From: Spirochaetales bacterium
Lineage (GTDB): Bacteria > Spirochaetota > Spirochaetia > Sphaerochaetales > Sphaerochaetaceae
Direction of reading: 5' to 3'
DNA length: 64,000 nucleotides
Assembly (NCBI GenBank): GCA_018433865.1
Contig: JAHDQJ010000007.1
Span: 62,001-126,000 of the forward strand
Of this stretch, positions 32,967-43,672 are shown piece after piece (the first letter of the stretch is position 1; each line of letters starts with the position of its first letter). Below the pieces are notes generated by a model that did no database searches, was not told the DNA's origin, and saw only the letters and a program-made list of their open reading frames with translations. Both the position numbers and the translations under genes were made by a program.

Positions 32967-34303
32967 AAGTATTCGTCTACACCTTGGGCTGCAAGCTCAA
33001 CCAATGCGAGAGCGAGGCTATCGCGGACGCATTCGCGCATGAAGGATTCATCGTGGCCGGTGCCGATGAGGGTGCCGACCTCTATGTCGTGAACACCTGC
33101 ACCGTCACGACGAAGGCGGAGCAGAAGGCCCGCCGGATGATCCGCAAGTATGCAGCCGAAAAGCAGCATCCGGTAGTCCTCGTCACCGGATGCTATGCAC
33201 AGATGGAAGCACGCGAGATCGAAAGCCTCGGCGAGCGGGTGGTGGTGGTCTCTCTCGACGAGAAGCCTGCGCTTCTCCATTTGCCTCGCGCACTCGCCAA
33301 CCGACTGGTGGCACACATCGACCTGCTCAGCGCGATACGCCAGTGTGTCTCATCGATCAAGGAAGAGCCTGGTGGCGTGACACCGTTCGATTACGATGCT
33401 GCATCATTTTCCTTCCATAGCAGGGCATTCCTGAAGATACAGGACGGGTGTGACAACAGCTGTGCCTACTGCAGGGTTTCCATCGCACGGGGAAAAGCGG
33501 TAAGCCTCGATCATGAGGAGGTGGCGAAGCGCTGTCTCGCCCTGGAAGGAAACGGTTTCGCGGAGATCGTCCTCACGGGAGTGAACATCAGTGCCTATCG
33601 GAGCGGGGAGCTCGGACTTGACGGGTTGCTTCGCCTGCTTCTCGCGCAGGTGGATTCCCACACCCGTATCCGGTTGAGTTCGCTCGAACCGGACAAGCTC
33701 GACGATCGATTGATCGACGTATTTTCCGACGGGCGTATCCAACCGCACTTTCACCTCCCGGTCCAATCGGCTTCGGATGAAGTGCTCAAGCGGGTCAACC
33801 GACATTATGATGTCGAGCAATTGGCCAGATCGGTTGAGTCGTTGCGCAAGGTGAAGGATGATCCGTTCATCGCCGCGGACATGATCACCGGACTTCCCGG
33901 CGAGGATGACCTGCAGTTCGAACGCTCGCTTGAGATGATAAAGGCACTCGATTTCAGCCAATTGCATGTGTTTCCCTTCTCACCGAGGCCCCAGACGGCT
34001 TTGTTCGGAGCCAAGGATAGGGTTCCCGAATCGGTCAGGGACCAGCGTGCAAAGGTGTTGAGGGATGTGTCGGCAATCCATTTCAGACGATACATGGAAC
34101 GTCAGATTGGCAAGGATGCATGCGTATTGCTCGAGGAGTTGCGTGGGGACCTATGGTATGGCTTGACCGGCAATTACTTGCATGTGCCGGTCTATGGCGT
34201 GCCCGCCTGGGTTGCCCGGGGGGCACTGGTCCCCGTCATGTTGGAGAGGGACCAGCGAACGAAACTGCCTGTCGGCCGCTATGTTGCTCAGACTCCCGCG
34301 TAG
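32963..34303 (+). CDS. mtaB: tRNA t6A37 methylthiotransferase MtaB
   Basis: A 446-residue radical-SAM methylthiotransferase that converts t6A37 to ms2t6A37 in tRNAs reading ANN codons. N-terminal UPF0004 domain: VYTLGCKLNQCESEAIAD, NTCTVTTKAEQKAR and VTGCYAQ supply three Cys of one cluster. CDNSCAYCRV supplies the CxxxCxxC radical-SAM cluster, in the reverse of the usual order only for residue types. A TRAM-like end (YLHVPVYG) follows. The TLGCKLNQ start separates MtaB from MiaB and RimO. It overlaps the convergent SDR gene by 16 nt. Confidence 0.93.
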   Translation: MKVFVYTLGCKLNQCESEAIADAFAHEGFIVAGADEGADLYVVNTCTVTTKAEQKARRMIRKYAAEKQHPVVLVTGCYAQMEAREIESLGERVVVVSLDEKPALLHLPRALANRLVAHIDLLSAIRQCVSSIKEEPGGVTPFDYDAASFSFHSRAFLKIQDGCDNSCAYCRVSIARGKAVSLDHEEVAKRCLALEGNGFAEIVLTGVNISAYRSGELGLDGLLRLLLAQVDSHTRIRLSSLEPDKLDDRLIDVFSDGRIQPHFHLPVQSASDEVLKRVNRHYDVEQLARSVESLRKVKDDPFIAADMITGLPGEDDLQFERSLEMIKALDFSQLHVFPFSPRPQTALFGAKDRVPESVRDQRAKVLRDVSAIHFRRYMERQIGKDACVLLEELRGDLWYGLTGNYLHVPVYGVPAWVARGALVPVMLERDQRTKLPVGRYVAQTPA

Positions 34304-35121
34304 GCGTTGAATCCTCCGTCCACGGGAATCACCACTCCGGTGACGAATCTCGAGGCTTCCTCGTCGATCAGGTATTGTACGGTTCCGAGCAGGTCCTTCG
34401 GATCCCCGAACCGGCCCATCGGTGTCCCCGCGATGATTTTCTTCGAGCGTGCCGTGGGATTTCCCGCGGCATCGAACAGCAGGTTGCGGTTCTGGGCGGT
34501 GGCGAAGAATCCGGGTGCGATCGCGTTCACGCGGATGCCGACATGGGAGAAATGTACCGCGAGCCACTCGGTCAGGTTGTTCACCGCAGCCTTGGCGGCC
34601 GAGTACCCGAGCACCTTGGTCAGCGGATGGTAGGAGGACATCGAGGAGACGTTGAGGATGCAACATCCTTCACGGCCCATCATGTCCTTGGCAAACTCCT
34701 GGGTGGGGAGGAATGTCCCGAGGAAGTTCAGGTTGAACACGCCTTGTACCGCTTCCTCCTTCAATGCGAAGAAGCTGCGGACTGACGGGTCGAGATCGAG
34801 CTCGTGGTACTCCACCGAAGTGACCGCATCATCCATGTTTCCGCCCGCTCCGTTGATGAGGATGTCGCAGGGGCCGATCTCCTCGAGCACCTTCGCATGA
34901 GCGCTGGCGATCGACGCCTTGTCCAGTACGTCGACCTGATACGGTTTGGCGAAACCTCCCGCAGCCTCGATCTCCCGTGCGATCGTCTCCACTTTGGAGA
35001 GCGTACGGTTGAGCAGTGCAACTTTGCCTCCCAGTGATGCGACATGACGGGCAAACTCACTGCAGAGCACACCTCCCGAACCTGTGATGACTACTGTCTT
35101 GCCCGATATTCCGTTGGCCAT
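34288..35121 (-). CDS. SDR-family D-mannonate oxidoreductase-type enzyme
   Basis: A 277-residue short-chain dehydrogenase: cofactor loop VVITGSGGVLCSEFARH, INGAGGN, Ser-Tyr-Lys centre VSSMSSYHPLTKVLGYSAAKAAV, and a VTGVVIPVDGGFNAYAGV end. The long loop after INGAGGN and the closing NAYAGV match SDR enzymes annotated as fructuronate reductase / D-mannonate oxidoreductase of hexuronate degradation; this precise role is inferred. AAGGAGGG precedes the ATG. A divergent AraC-type gene may control it. Confidence 0.83.
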   Translation of the reverse strand: MANGISGKTVVITGSGGVLCSEFARHVASLGGKVALLNRTLSKVETIAREIEAAGGFAKPYQVDVLDKASIASAHAKVLEEIGPCDILINGAGGNMDDAVTSVEYHELDLDPSVRSFFALKEEAVQGVFNLNFLGTFLPTQEFAKDMMGREGCCILNVSSMSSYHPLTKVLGYSAAKAAVNNLTEWLAVHFSHVGIRVNAIAPGFFATAQNRNLLFDAAGNPTARSKKIIAGTPMGRFGDPKDLLGTVQYLIDEEASRFVTGVVIPVDGGFNAYAGV

Positions 35122-35201
35122 GCAGACCCTCCTTGCTGGTTGATTACACTATAGTAACAGGTTTTTTTTCACAGCAGAAGTATGATACGGTCCAATTTCC
35201 C

Positions 35202-35230
35202 TTGCTTTTCAGCCTAAACACCTTTATCCT
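35202..35230 (+). promoter_or_regulatory. Promoter of the AraC-family gene
   Basis: TTGCTT (35202-35207), 17 nt, and TATCCT (35225-35230). The leader of about 14 nt carries AAAGGTGA. An A/T-rich stretch with eight T (35162-35169) and the 8-bp palindrome ACTATAGT lie between this promoter and the divergent SDR gene and are possible regulator sites. Confidence 0.48.
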
Positions 35231-35249
35231 TTCCATAAAGGTGACAAAA

Positions 35250-36011
35250 ATGGAAGAAAATACCGATTCCGATCGCGATGTGAATGAAAAAGGTTTCATG
35301 CCGGATTCCATGAACATGGTCCAGATTGAGCGCCGGTATGAATTGGAACAAGAAATTCTCCATGCGGTGAAGTGGGGCAACCCCTACAAAGTGGAGGATT
35401 TGCTCGAGATGCGGCGCAAGGTCTTTCCCGACCTGATCAGTTGCGGCAAGGACAGTGCCACCGAGTCCCTCCGATGTTGCAAGAACGAATTGGTTGCATT
35501 GAATGCATTGTGTCGATTTTCCGCCAGGCAAGGTGGGGTGCAACCGCTGTATCTGCACAGTCTCGCAAACAAGTATGCACTCATGATAGAGAATGCAGTC
35601 TCCATCACCTACCTGAACGATGTGCTGTATGCACAGATCGCCATCGATTATGCAAACGCGGTGCTCGAGTTCTCGGTAAACAGCTACAGTCCCATGATCC
35701 GGAAGATCGTCACCTACCTGACAGTGCACATTACCGAGGATGTACGGATCGAACAGCTGGGGAAGATGCACAATACCCATATCTCCCACATCTCCAGGAA
35801 GTTCAAGAAGGAGACCGGCATGTCGATCCCCGCATACGTGAGCAAGTTGCGGATCGGATTGGCGAAACTCTACTTCGAGGACGGCAGGACCAGCATCAAG
35901 GAGATATCGGAGCTGCTCGGATTCAACGACAGCAACTACTTCAGCAAGGTCTTCAAGCGGTATGCGGGGATGACTCCATCCGAGTACATCAACTCGATCT
36001 ACGAGCGCTGA
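35250..36011 (+). CDS. AraC-family transcriptional regulator
   Basis: A 253-residue regulator. The C-terminal 100 residues hold the double helix-turn-helix (IRKIVTYLTVHITEDVRIEQLGKMHNTHISHISRKFKKETG ... ISELLGFNDSNYFSKVFKRYAGMTPSEY), split here only by a short linker. The N-terminal 140 residues resemble the YesN-like helical region that carries no recognisable sugar-binding barrel. It is divergent from the mannonate-oxidoreductase-type gene, which it probably regulates. It overlaps the end of the convergent serine acetyltransferase by 13 nt. Confidence 0.9.
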   Translation: MEENTDSDRDVNEKGFMPDSMNMVQIERRYELEQEILHAVKWGNPYKVEDLLEMRRKVFPDLISCGKDSATESLRCCKNELVALNALCRFSARQGGVQPLYLHSLANKYALMIENAVSITYLNDVLYAQIAIDYANAVLEFSVNSYSPMIRKIVTYLTVHITEDVRIEQLGKMHNTHISHISRKFKKETGMSIPAYVSKLRIGLAKLYFEDGRTSIKEISELLGFNDSNYFSKVFKRYAGMTPSEYINSIYER

Positions 36012-36964
36012 AGAGCTCCTGCTTCGTTGTCACAGGGGCGGATCCCTTGCCTCGGCATGATCTCCCGCATGACGTTTTTCGGTTCCTCGTTCTGAACCAA
36101 CGTGTTGGCAGGCACATCGTGCCGTATCCAGGCGTTCGATCCCACGATGGTATTCTCACCGATGGTGATGTCGCCGAGGAGCGTCGCGTTCGCATAGACG
36201 GTCACACGGTCCTTGAGTGTCGGATGTCGCTTTGCCCCGCGGATCAGCGAGCCGCAGGCATTCTTTGGGAAGCTGAGTGCACCGAGGGTCACTCCTTGGT
36301 AGATCTTGACTTGGTTTCCGATCACCGAGGTTTCCCCGATGACCACGCCGGTACCGTGGTCGATGAACAGGCAACGACCGATAGTCGCGCCGGGGTGGAT
36401 GTCTATTCCCGTCTGCTTGTGGACAGTCTCGCTGAGCATCCTTGGCACGAGCGGTACATTCTCCTGGTAAAGGAAGTGGCTGATGCGGTGGATGGTGAGC
36501 GCCCTGACACCAGGGTAGGAGAGGATGGTCTCCCTGATCGAAGTGGCTGCAGGGTCGCCGTCGAAAGCCGCCTGTGAGTCCTCTTTCATCATCTTGCGTA
36601 GCGAGGGGAGTGCCTCGAACAATTTTTCGACGACCTGTATCGCAAGTGCCTGGTAAGGCTCGGTCTCCTCATCGGCAAGTCCGAGCGGATTCTCATGGTA
36701 CCATGCCAAGTATATCTGCTTCTGCAGCGACTCTCCGATGCGGTTCATCAGCGTGATGACCACATCGCGGATGCAATCGTGACTCAGTACGCGGCGGCCG
36801 CTCCTGCCTGGGAAGAGCAATTCCATGAAATCTTCCACGATCGATTCGATCTCGATCATGGAGGGAATCGGCCGGAAACTGATGAAATTCGTCTGTCCGT
36901 ACCGTTCGAAACTCTCGAGGTAGGGATCGATGAATCGTGTGAAATCGTATGGATCGTCTTGCAT
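35999..36964 (-). CDS. cysE: Serine O-acetyltransferase
   Basis: A 321-residue SAT with a helical N-terminal half and a C-terminal left-handed beta-helix. It shows TGIDIHPGATIGRCLFIDHGTGVVIGETSVIGNQVKIYQGVTLGA, including the catalytic DHGTGVVIGET, then RHPTLKDRVTVYANATLLG. It makes O-acetylserine for cysteine synthesis. No cysteine synthase is adjacent. The start at 36964 follows GGGAGGT by 10 nt; ATG 36982 is an alternative (with CAGGA upstream). The long (>300) N-terminus is like plant and spirochaete SATs. Confidence 0.92.
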   Translation of the reverse strand: MQDDPYDFTRFIDPYLESFERYGQTNFISFRPIPSMIEIESIVEDFMELLFPGRSGRRVLSHDCIRDVVITLMNRIGESLQKQIYLAWYHENPLGLADEETEPYQALAIQVVEKLFEALPSLRKMMKEDSQAAFDGDPAATSIRETILSYPGVRALTIHRISHFLYQENVPLVPRMLSETVHKQTGIDIHPGATIGRCLFIDHGTGVVIGETSVIGNQVKIYQGVTLGALSFPKNACGSLIRGAKRHPTLKDRVTVYANATLLGDITIGENTIVGSNAWIRHDVPANTLVQNEEPKNVMREIMPRQGIRPCDNEAGALQRS

Positions 36965-36997
36965 GTGCGGACAACCTCCCATCGATGTCCTGGCAAA

Positions 36998-37026
36998 ACA
37001 ATACACCAACACCTTCCTTTGCTCAA
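36998..37026 (-). promoter_or_regulatory. Promoter of cysE
   Basis: On the minus strand: TTGAGC (37021-37026), 17 nt, and TATTGT (36998-37003). Confidence 0.55.
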
Positions 37027-37040
37027 GGTCGCCCCTCCTC

Positions 37041-37070
37041 TTGCCGTGTTGTGTCCATTTTCCGTATAGT
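37041..37070 (+). promoter_or_regulatory. Promoter of argS
   Basis: TTGCCG (37041-37046), 18 nt, and TATAGT (37065-37070). The leader of about 34 nt contains GGAGAG upstream of the ATG at 37110. Confidence 0.5.
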
Positions 37071-37109
37071 GGAGGTCGTGCCCGGCGCACGCGATGGAGA
37101 GTATGGAAC

Positions 37110-38879
37110 ATGCAACAGATGAGAGATTCTTGGCGGGCTGTGATCGAACGAGAACTGACCCGTTACGCTACCGAGACCTTCGGGACCGCACAAGCTGCCG
37201 AATCGGCGTTTCCCCTTGCGGTCCAGAAACCTCCGAAGAGTGAGTTGGGGGATCTCGCCTTTCCCCTGTTCGTGTTCGCGAAAGCGTTCAGGATGGCTCC
37301 GCAAAAACTTGCACAGGTGCTGAAGGATCGTCTCTCCTTGTGTGATGACGTGCCGAAAGGTGAGTTGCTCACTGCGGGGCCTTACCTGAATGTGCGCGTC
37401 GACATGGCCGAACTGGCCAACAGGGTGAACGAGCAAGTTGCCCGGATGGGCTCCTCATACGGAAACACCGACCTCATGGCATCGAAGCGTGTGATGGTTG
37501 AATTCAGTTGCCCCAATACCAACAAGCCGCTCCATCTCGGGCACATGCGCAACGACGCGATCGGAGAGAGCATCTCCGCGATCCTCAAGGCGAACGGAGC
37601 AGAGGTCCTCAAGGTCAACCTGATCAACAACCGTGGTGTCCATATCTGCAAGTCGATGCTCGCGTACCAGAAATTCGGCAACGGTGAGACTCCCGAAAGC
37701 TCGGGCATGAAGGGTGACCACCTTGTCGGCAAGTATTATGTGAAATTTGCCCAATGGGAGAAGGAAGACCCGAGCATCGTCCAGTTGGCGCAAGAGATGC
37801 TCAAGAAGTGGGAGGCAGGCGATCCCGAGGTGCTCCGATTGTGGGAACTGATGAACGGATGGACGCTTGCGGGGGTTTCCGAGACCTACAGGAATACCGG
37901 AATCTCATTCGATCGCTACTATTATGAGAGCGATACCTATACCTTGGGCAAGGACAAGGTGCTCGCGGGAGTGGAGAGCGGGGTCTTTTATCGGGAGGAG
38001 GACGATTCGGTATGGATCGACCTCGCCGACATCAACCTGGACAAGAAGGTGCTGCTGCGCAAGGACGGTACCTCGCTGTATCTTACGCAGGATATCGGGA
38101 CTGCGATTGCCCGTCATGAGGATTGGCCATTCGATTCGCTGATCTATGTGGTCGCGAGCGAGCAGACCTACCATTTCAAGGTGCTTTTCCACGTGCTCGA
38201 CAAGCTCGGCTATGCGTGGGCCAAGGACCTGCATCACCTCGCCTACGGGATGGTCAACCTGCCCGAGGGCAAGATGAAAAGCAGGGAGGGGACTGTCGTC
38301 GACGCGGATGATCTGTTCGCTCAGCTGACCGAGCTAGCGATGCAGGAGATCAAGGAGAAGGGGCGTGAGGAGGCCGTCGGGGACGTGCGGAACACCAGTG
38401 AGGCAATCGCGCTCGGCGCGCTGAACTACTTCCTCCTCCAGGCCAACCCGATGAAGGACATGGTGTTCAATCCTGCCGAATCAATTTCGTTCAACGGCAA
38501 TACCGGTCCCTATCTGCAGTACATGGGTGCACGCATCAGCAGCATGGTGCGGAAATTCGAGGTCATGGCCGAAGATTTTTCCGATATTCCGTTCGACAGT
38601 ACGCAGCTTTCCTTGCCAGAGGAGCGCGAATTGGTTAAGATGATCGCGACTTTCCCGGAAGTGGTGACCGAATCGGGCAGGGACCTCAATCCTTCGGCCG
38701 TTACGAGTTATCTGTACGAACTTTCGAGATTGTTCAGCAGGTATTATCACGACCATCCGGTGCTGAAAGCCCCGTCGGCTCCGTTGGTCAAGGCCCGCTT
38801 CTCATTGGTCTGCATGGTCCTCCAGGTATTCAGGAATGCCTATGCCCTCGTAGGAATTCCGTTCCTCGAATCCATGTAG
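37110..38879 (+). CDS. argS: Arginyl-tRNA synthetase
   Basis: A 589-residue class I synthetase: an N-terminal Add1 domain, the HIGH-type motif LHLGHMRNDAIGES, a KMSKS-type loop GKMKSREGTVVDA, and a C-terminal helical anticodon-binding domain ending in the DALR-type region (YHDHPVLKA...RNAYALVGIPFLESM). Length is typical. It is transcribed alone, divergently from cysE. Confidence 0.96.
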   Translation: MQQMRDSWRAVIERELTRYATETFGTAQAAESAFPLAVQKPPKSELGDLAFPLFVFAKAFRMAPQKLAQVLKDRLSLCDDVPKGELLTAGPYLNVRVDMAELANRVNEQVARMGSSYGNTDLMASKRVMVEFSCPNTNKPLHLGHMRNDAIGESISAILKANGAEVLKVNLINNRGVHICKSMLAYQKFGNGETPESSGMKGDHLVGKYYVKFAQWEKEDPSIVQLAQEMLKKWEAGDPEVLRLWELMNGWTLAGVSETYRNTGISFDRYYYESDTYTLGKDKVLAGVESGVFYREEDDSVWIDLADINLDKKVLLRKDGTSLYLTQDIGTAIARHEDWPFDSLIYVVASEQTYHFKVLFHVLDKLGYAWAKDLHHLAYGMVNLPEGKMKSREGTVVDADDLFAQLTELAMQEIKEKGREEAVGDVRNTSEAIALGALNYFLLQANPMKDMVFNPAESISFNGNTGPYLQYMGARISSMVRKFEVMAEDFSDIPFDSTQLSLPEERELVKMIATFPEVVTESGRDLNPSAVTSYLYELSRLFSRYYHDHPVLKAPSAPLVKARFSLVCMVLQVFRNAYALVGIPFLESM

Positions 38880-38896
38880 TCATGATCATGCAGGTC

Positions 38897-38925
38897 TTGC
38901 CATTAATCTATTGTTGTGGTATAAG
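38897..38925 (+). promoter_or_regulatory. Promoter of the rplU operon
   Basis: TTGCCA (38897-38902), 17 nt, and TATAAG (38920-38925). The leader of about 30 nt carries AAGGATG. It drives rplU-rpmA-obg and probably the genes through rsfS. Confidence 0.62.
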
Positions 38926-38960
38926 GTAGCCTGCACATTTCAGAGTAAGGATGTATACAC

Positions 38961-39272
38961 ATGTACGCACTGGTAGAGATTCTTGGCAAGCAGTACAAGG
39001 CGCAGGAAGGCGCCACATTGAAAGTCGATAAGATCGATCTGGAATCCGGCAACGAGCTGGAATTCGATACGGTTGTCGCGATTGCCGACGGAGAGAATTC
39101 CGTCTTCGGTACCCCCTATGTGGAGGGTGCGAAGGTTGTCGCAACATTGGGTGATGTCGTGAAAGGCGAGAAGATCAAGGTCTTCAAGTTCCATCGCAGG
39201 AAGGGATACCGCAGGACTCAGGGCCATCGCCAGAAGTATTCGATGATTACCATCAAAGAAATCAAGGCGTAA
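38961..39272 (+). CDS. rplU: 50S ribosomal protein L21
   Basis: A 103-residue L21: MYALVEILGKQYKAQEGATLKVDKI at the start and KIKVFKFHRRKGYRRTQGHRQKYS, the rRNA-binding signature, at the end. It is the first gene of the rplU-rpmA-obg ribosome-assembly operon. L21 binds 23S rRNA near L20. Confidence 0.97.
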   Translation: MYALVEILGKQYKAQEGATLKVDKIDLESGNELEFDTVVAIADGENSVFGTPYVEGAKVVATLGDVVKGEKIKVFKFHRRKGYRRTQGHRQKYSMITIKEIKA

Positions 39273-39283
39273 GGAGATAACCA

Positions 39284-39538
39284 ATGGCTCATAAGAAAGG
39301 TGGCGGAAGCTCAAGAAACGGTCGTGATTCCAACTCGCAACGTCTGGGAGTCAAAAGGTTCGGCGGACAGGTTGTCAAGGCCGGAGAAATCATCGTGCGT
39401 CAGCACGGTAACAAATTTCATGCGGGAGAGAACGTCGGTTGCGGTAGGGATTATACCCTGTTCGCAAAGATCGGCGGCGCGGTGGATTTCCACACGCAGA
39501 ACAACCGCAAGTACGTTCGCATCCTTGCGACAGAGTAA
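39284..39538 (+). CDS. rpmA: 50S ribosomal protein L27
   Basis: An 84-residue L27: [29 protein letters not shown]. The N-terminus begins directly with AHKKGG, without the cleavable extension found in Firmicutes. The basic tail reaches the peptidyl-transferase centre. AAGGAGATAACC precedes the start; 11 nt after rplU. Confidence 0.97.
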   Translation: MAHKKGGGSSRNGRDSNSQRLGVKRFGGQVVKAGEIIVRQHGNKFHAGENVGCGRDYTLFAKIGGAVDFHTQNNRKYVRILATE

Positions 39539-39552
39539 GGATGGGGCGGTAA

Positions 39553-41214
<1,662 letters not shown>

Positions 41215-41234
<20 letters not shown>

Positions 41235-41799
41235 AGCCTTCGTGGCCACACAAGTATCTGCACGCCGATTGGCACACTCCCGTTCGACGGCCATGCAGGC
41301 TGCCAGCCTGGTGAGACGGTTCTCTCGTGCCCATGACGCCGAGGATGCCCATGTCGTGGGTATCTGGCATGATGTGGCACGGGAATGGAAGGACGAACGT
41401 CTCCTTTCCTACTGCCTCGAACATGGCATTGCCATGGAACCGGAAGAAGCACAGGAGCCGATGCTCCTTCACGGTGCGGTCGGTGCACACCTGCTTGCGG
41501 TGGCAACGGGATCGCATCATGCAGAGTGGGAACTGGCGATCAGGTGGCACACCTTGGGATCTCAGGAAATGGGGCCGCTGGGAGCGGCACTCTATATCGC
41601 CGACTACCTCGAACCGCTGCGGACTCATCTCGACACGGCACAAAAGGAGTTCATCCTCGCACTCGGTTCGATGGAGGCCATGTGCCTGCACATCGTTCGT
41701 TCCCAGCAAGATTACCTGCGGCGAAAGGGCAAGCCTATTGCCGCGACCACCGTCGCGCTCGGATTGTTCCTCGGCGAGGGGGGAAAGTTCGTCCCATGA
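41215..41799 (+). CDS. yqeK: YqeK-type HD hydrolase (symmetrical Ap4A hydrolase)
   Basis: A 194-residue HD protein: LAHSRSTAMQAASLVRRFSRAHDAEDAHVVGIWHDVAREW (HD pair), LLHGAVGAHLL, IRWHTLGSQEMGPLGAALYIADYLEP. Position between nadD and rsfS is typical of YqeK, which splits diadenosine tetraphosphate symmetrically. The start ATG at 41215 lies in the end of nadD. Its stop overlaps the following lipoprotein start (ATGA). Confidence 0.9.
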
Positions 41800-42407
41800 G
41801 GAAATTGTCTGTCGTGCTGTTTGCCCTGATCCTTCTCATGACTTCCTGCTCAGGCGGGAGGGACCCAAAGGTATTCTACGGGGTTTCGGACAGGTACGGC
41901 TTCATGATCGCCGTCCCCGAGCGCACACAAGCGGTGCTGGTCGCGGTCATTCCGATCGACATCATCGCGCGTTACCGCAACGACCTTGCCACACAGGGTA
42001 CGGTCTCGGACGATCTCGGTGCGATCCGCAGCCTGTTCGGCTCCGAAGCGTCACACTACCTGAAGGGAAACGCCTCGCAGTGGGATGCCCTTGCGACCTT
42101 GCTGATGAAGCGGGAGAACCTTGAGTTCCGGGGCATCCGTCCCAATGCACAAGCACTTGCCAACCTGGTGCTGAAGCACGCGGGATACTTGAGCAAATCG
42201 GCACCTGACGATACACTGGGATCTCTCGCCGGTCCGTACACGACACGGGAAGACATGATCAAGGTCTTAAGGATTCTGGGGAAGAAAAACCCCGTGATGC
42301 ACTTCTACGATCTGGGGAGCTTCCTTCCGGCGAATATCGATGCCCATCACTTGAGCGGGTGGGTACAAGAGTGGACATACCAGGCGTTGCGGGAAGCGGC
42401 GCGCTGA
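41796..42407 (+). CDS. Lipoprotein of unknown function in the yqeK-rsfS interval
   Basis: A 203-residue lipoprotein. The signal peptide ends at a lipobox LMTSC (Cys21), followed by SGGRD. The mature part (YGVSDRYGFMIAVP, then a helical SLFGSEASHYLKGNASQWDAL) matches nothing I can name. In Firmicutes and many spirochaetes this slot between yqeK and rsfS holds an LCP (LytR-CpsA-Psr) protein. This product is shorter and lacks the recognisable LCP arginine motifs, so it may be a remnant or a replacement. Confidence 0.8.
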   Translation: MRKLSVVLFALILLMTSCSGGRDPKVFYGVSDRYGFMIAVPERTQAVLVAVIPIDIIARYRNDLATQGTVSDDLGAIRSLFGSEASHYLKGNASQWDALATLLMKRENLEFRGIRPNAQALANLVLKHAGYLSKSAPDDTLGSLAGPYTTREDMIKVLRILGKKNPVMHFYDLGSFLPANIDAHHLSGWVQEWTYQALREAAR

Positions 42408-42423
42408 AAAGGAGTATTTGAGG

Positions 42424-42804
42424 ATGATGGATGAATCGACAACACTGTTGGCGGCCGAGATTGGACAGTTCATCACGGATCACAAGGGTTCCGATCCCGT
42501 GGTGATCGACGTGTCGGAGCATGCCGGCTGGGCCGATTGCTTCGTCATCGCCACCGTCAACAGCCTTGGTCACCTGCGGGGTATCACCAAGGAGCTGTGG
42601 AGCTTTCTCGGAGAGCGGAACATCACGGTGATCAACCGACACAAAGGCGTTTCTGCGGACGGGTGGGAACTGATCGACTGCGGAGACATTGTGATCCACC
42701 TGATGAGTGCTGAGCTTCGTGAGTTCTATGCACTTGAGAAGCTGTGGCACGAGGGCAAGAAGGTGGACTTCCTTGCATTGATGCAATCGGCTGCGAAGCG
42801 CTGA
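42424..42804 (+). CDS. rsfS: Ribosomal silencing factor RsfS
   Basis: A 126-residue RsfS/Iojap protein: PVVIDVSEHAGWADCFVIATVNSLGHLRGI, then GWELIDCGDIVIHLMSAELREFYALEKLW. It binds L14 of the 50S subunit and blocks joining of the subunits in starvation. AAGGAG stands upstream. It is last in the rplU operon, and a 12-bp hairpin follows. Confidence 0.95.
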   Translation: MMDESTTLLAAEIGQFITDHKGSDPVVIDVSEHAGWADCFVIATVNSLGHLRGITKELWSFLGERNITVINRHKGVSADGWELIDCGDIVIHLMSAELREFYALEKLWHEGKKVDFLALMQSAAKR

Positions 42805-42822
42805 AATGGTGCTTCGGTGACA

Positions 42823-42852
42823 AAGAACGCTTCCTTTTCGGGAAGCGTTCTT
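42823..42852. terminator. Hairpin between convergent rsfS and the ABC transporter operon
   Basis: A perfect 12-bp stem AAGAACGCTTCC (42823-42834) / GGAAGCGTTCTT (42841-42852) with the loop TTTTCG. The stem ends in TT on either strand, but no long T-run follows, so it is a probable bidirectional terminator of modest strength. Confidence 0.7.
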
Positions 42853-42877
42853 CGTCATGGGAGGAATTGTCTGTCGT

Positions 42878-43672
42878 TCAGGGAGTCAGAAGATCCTCGT
42901 CTGAGACGTACTCCTGGTTCTTGATCGATTTGAACATCTTCACCAGCTTGGGGACGGTAAGTGAATGTTTCTCCTCTTGCGAAAGGTCGAGGATGATCTT
43001 TCCCCCATCCATCATGATGAGCCGATTGCCGAAGTCGATCGCGTGCTGCATGTTGTGGGTCACCATGAGCGTTGTGAGGCGATAACGGCTGATGAATTCT
43101 GTGGTGAGGTCCATGACGATCTGCGCATTGCGGGGATCGAGCGCGGCAGTATGCTCATCCAACAGCAACATCTGCGGCCTGGACAGGACGGTCATCAGCA
43201 AGGTCAGCGCTTGCCTTTGGCCTCCGCTGAGCAGTCCGACGTTGTCCTTCAATCGGTCCTCGAGCCCCATGGAAAGCTGCTTCAGCTCTTCCTTGAAATA
43301 GCCGCGCTTGCTTGCATTCAAGCTGATCCCCAGGCCCTTCATGCCCTTCTTGAAGGCAGTGATCATGTTGTCCTCTATGGACATCTTCGCAGCGGTTCCT
43401 TTCGTAGGGTCCTGGAATATCCTGCCGATGGTGAAAGCCCTGCGATACTCGGGAGAGTTCGTCACGTCCTTCCCATTGAGGATGATCTTTCCTCCGGTGA
43501 CGGGATAGGTTCCGCTGATCAGGTTGAACAGGGTACTCTTGCCTGAGCCGTTGCTTCCGACCACCGTGATGAAATCACCGTCACGCACATCGAGATCGAT
43601 GTACTCGATCGCGGTCTTCTCGTTGACCGTACCGGGGTAGAAGACTTTCGAAAGCTGTTCGATCCTAAGCAT
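42878..43672 (-). CDS. ABC transporter ATPase, TrpZ / COG1101 type
   Basis: A 264-residue ABC ATPase: Walker A GSNGSGKST, Q-loop GRIFQDP, signature LLSGGQRQAL, Walker B MLLLDEHTAAL (with the family-typical DEHTAALDP), switch VTHNMQHA. DEHTAALDP and the surrounding genes mark the TrpXYZ-like system. It overlaps the permease gene by 8 nt. Start is ATG 43672; a GTG one codon upstream is possible. Confidence 0.93.
   Translation of the reverse strand: MLRIEQLSKVFYPGTVNEKTAIEYIDLDVRDGDFITVVGSNGSGKSTLFNLISGTYPVTGGKIILNGKDVTNSPEYRRAFTIGRIFQDPTKGTAAKMSIEDNMITAFKKGMKGLGISLNASKRGYFKEELKQLSMGLEDRLKDNVGLLSGGQRQALTLLMTVLSRPQMLLLDEHTAALDPRNAQIVMDLTTEFISRYRLTTLMVTHNMQHAIDFGNRLIMMDGGKIILDLSQEEKHSLTVPKLVKMFKSIKNQEYVSDEDLLTP

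Noticed and set aside
34160-34200. A second copy of the tyrA palindrome (GACCGGCAATT) near 34.17 kb
   Set aside because: Only the left half matches, and it lies inside the mtaB coding sequence encoding TGNYLHVP; it is a coincidence of codon use.
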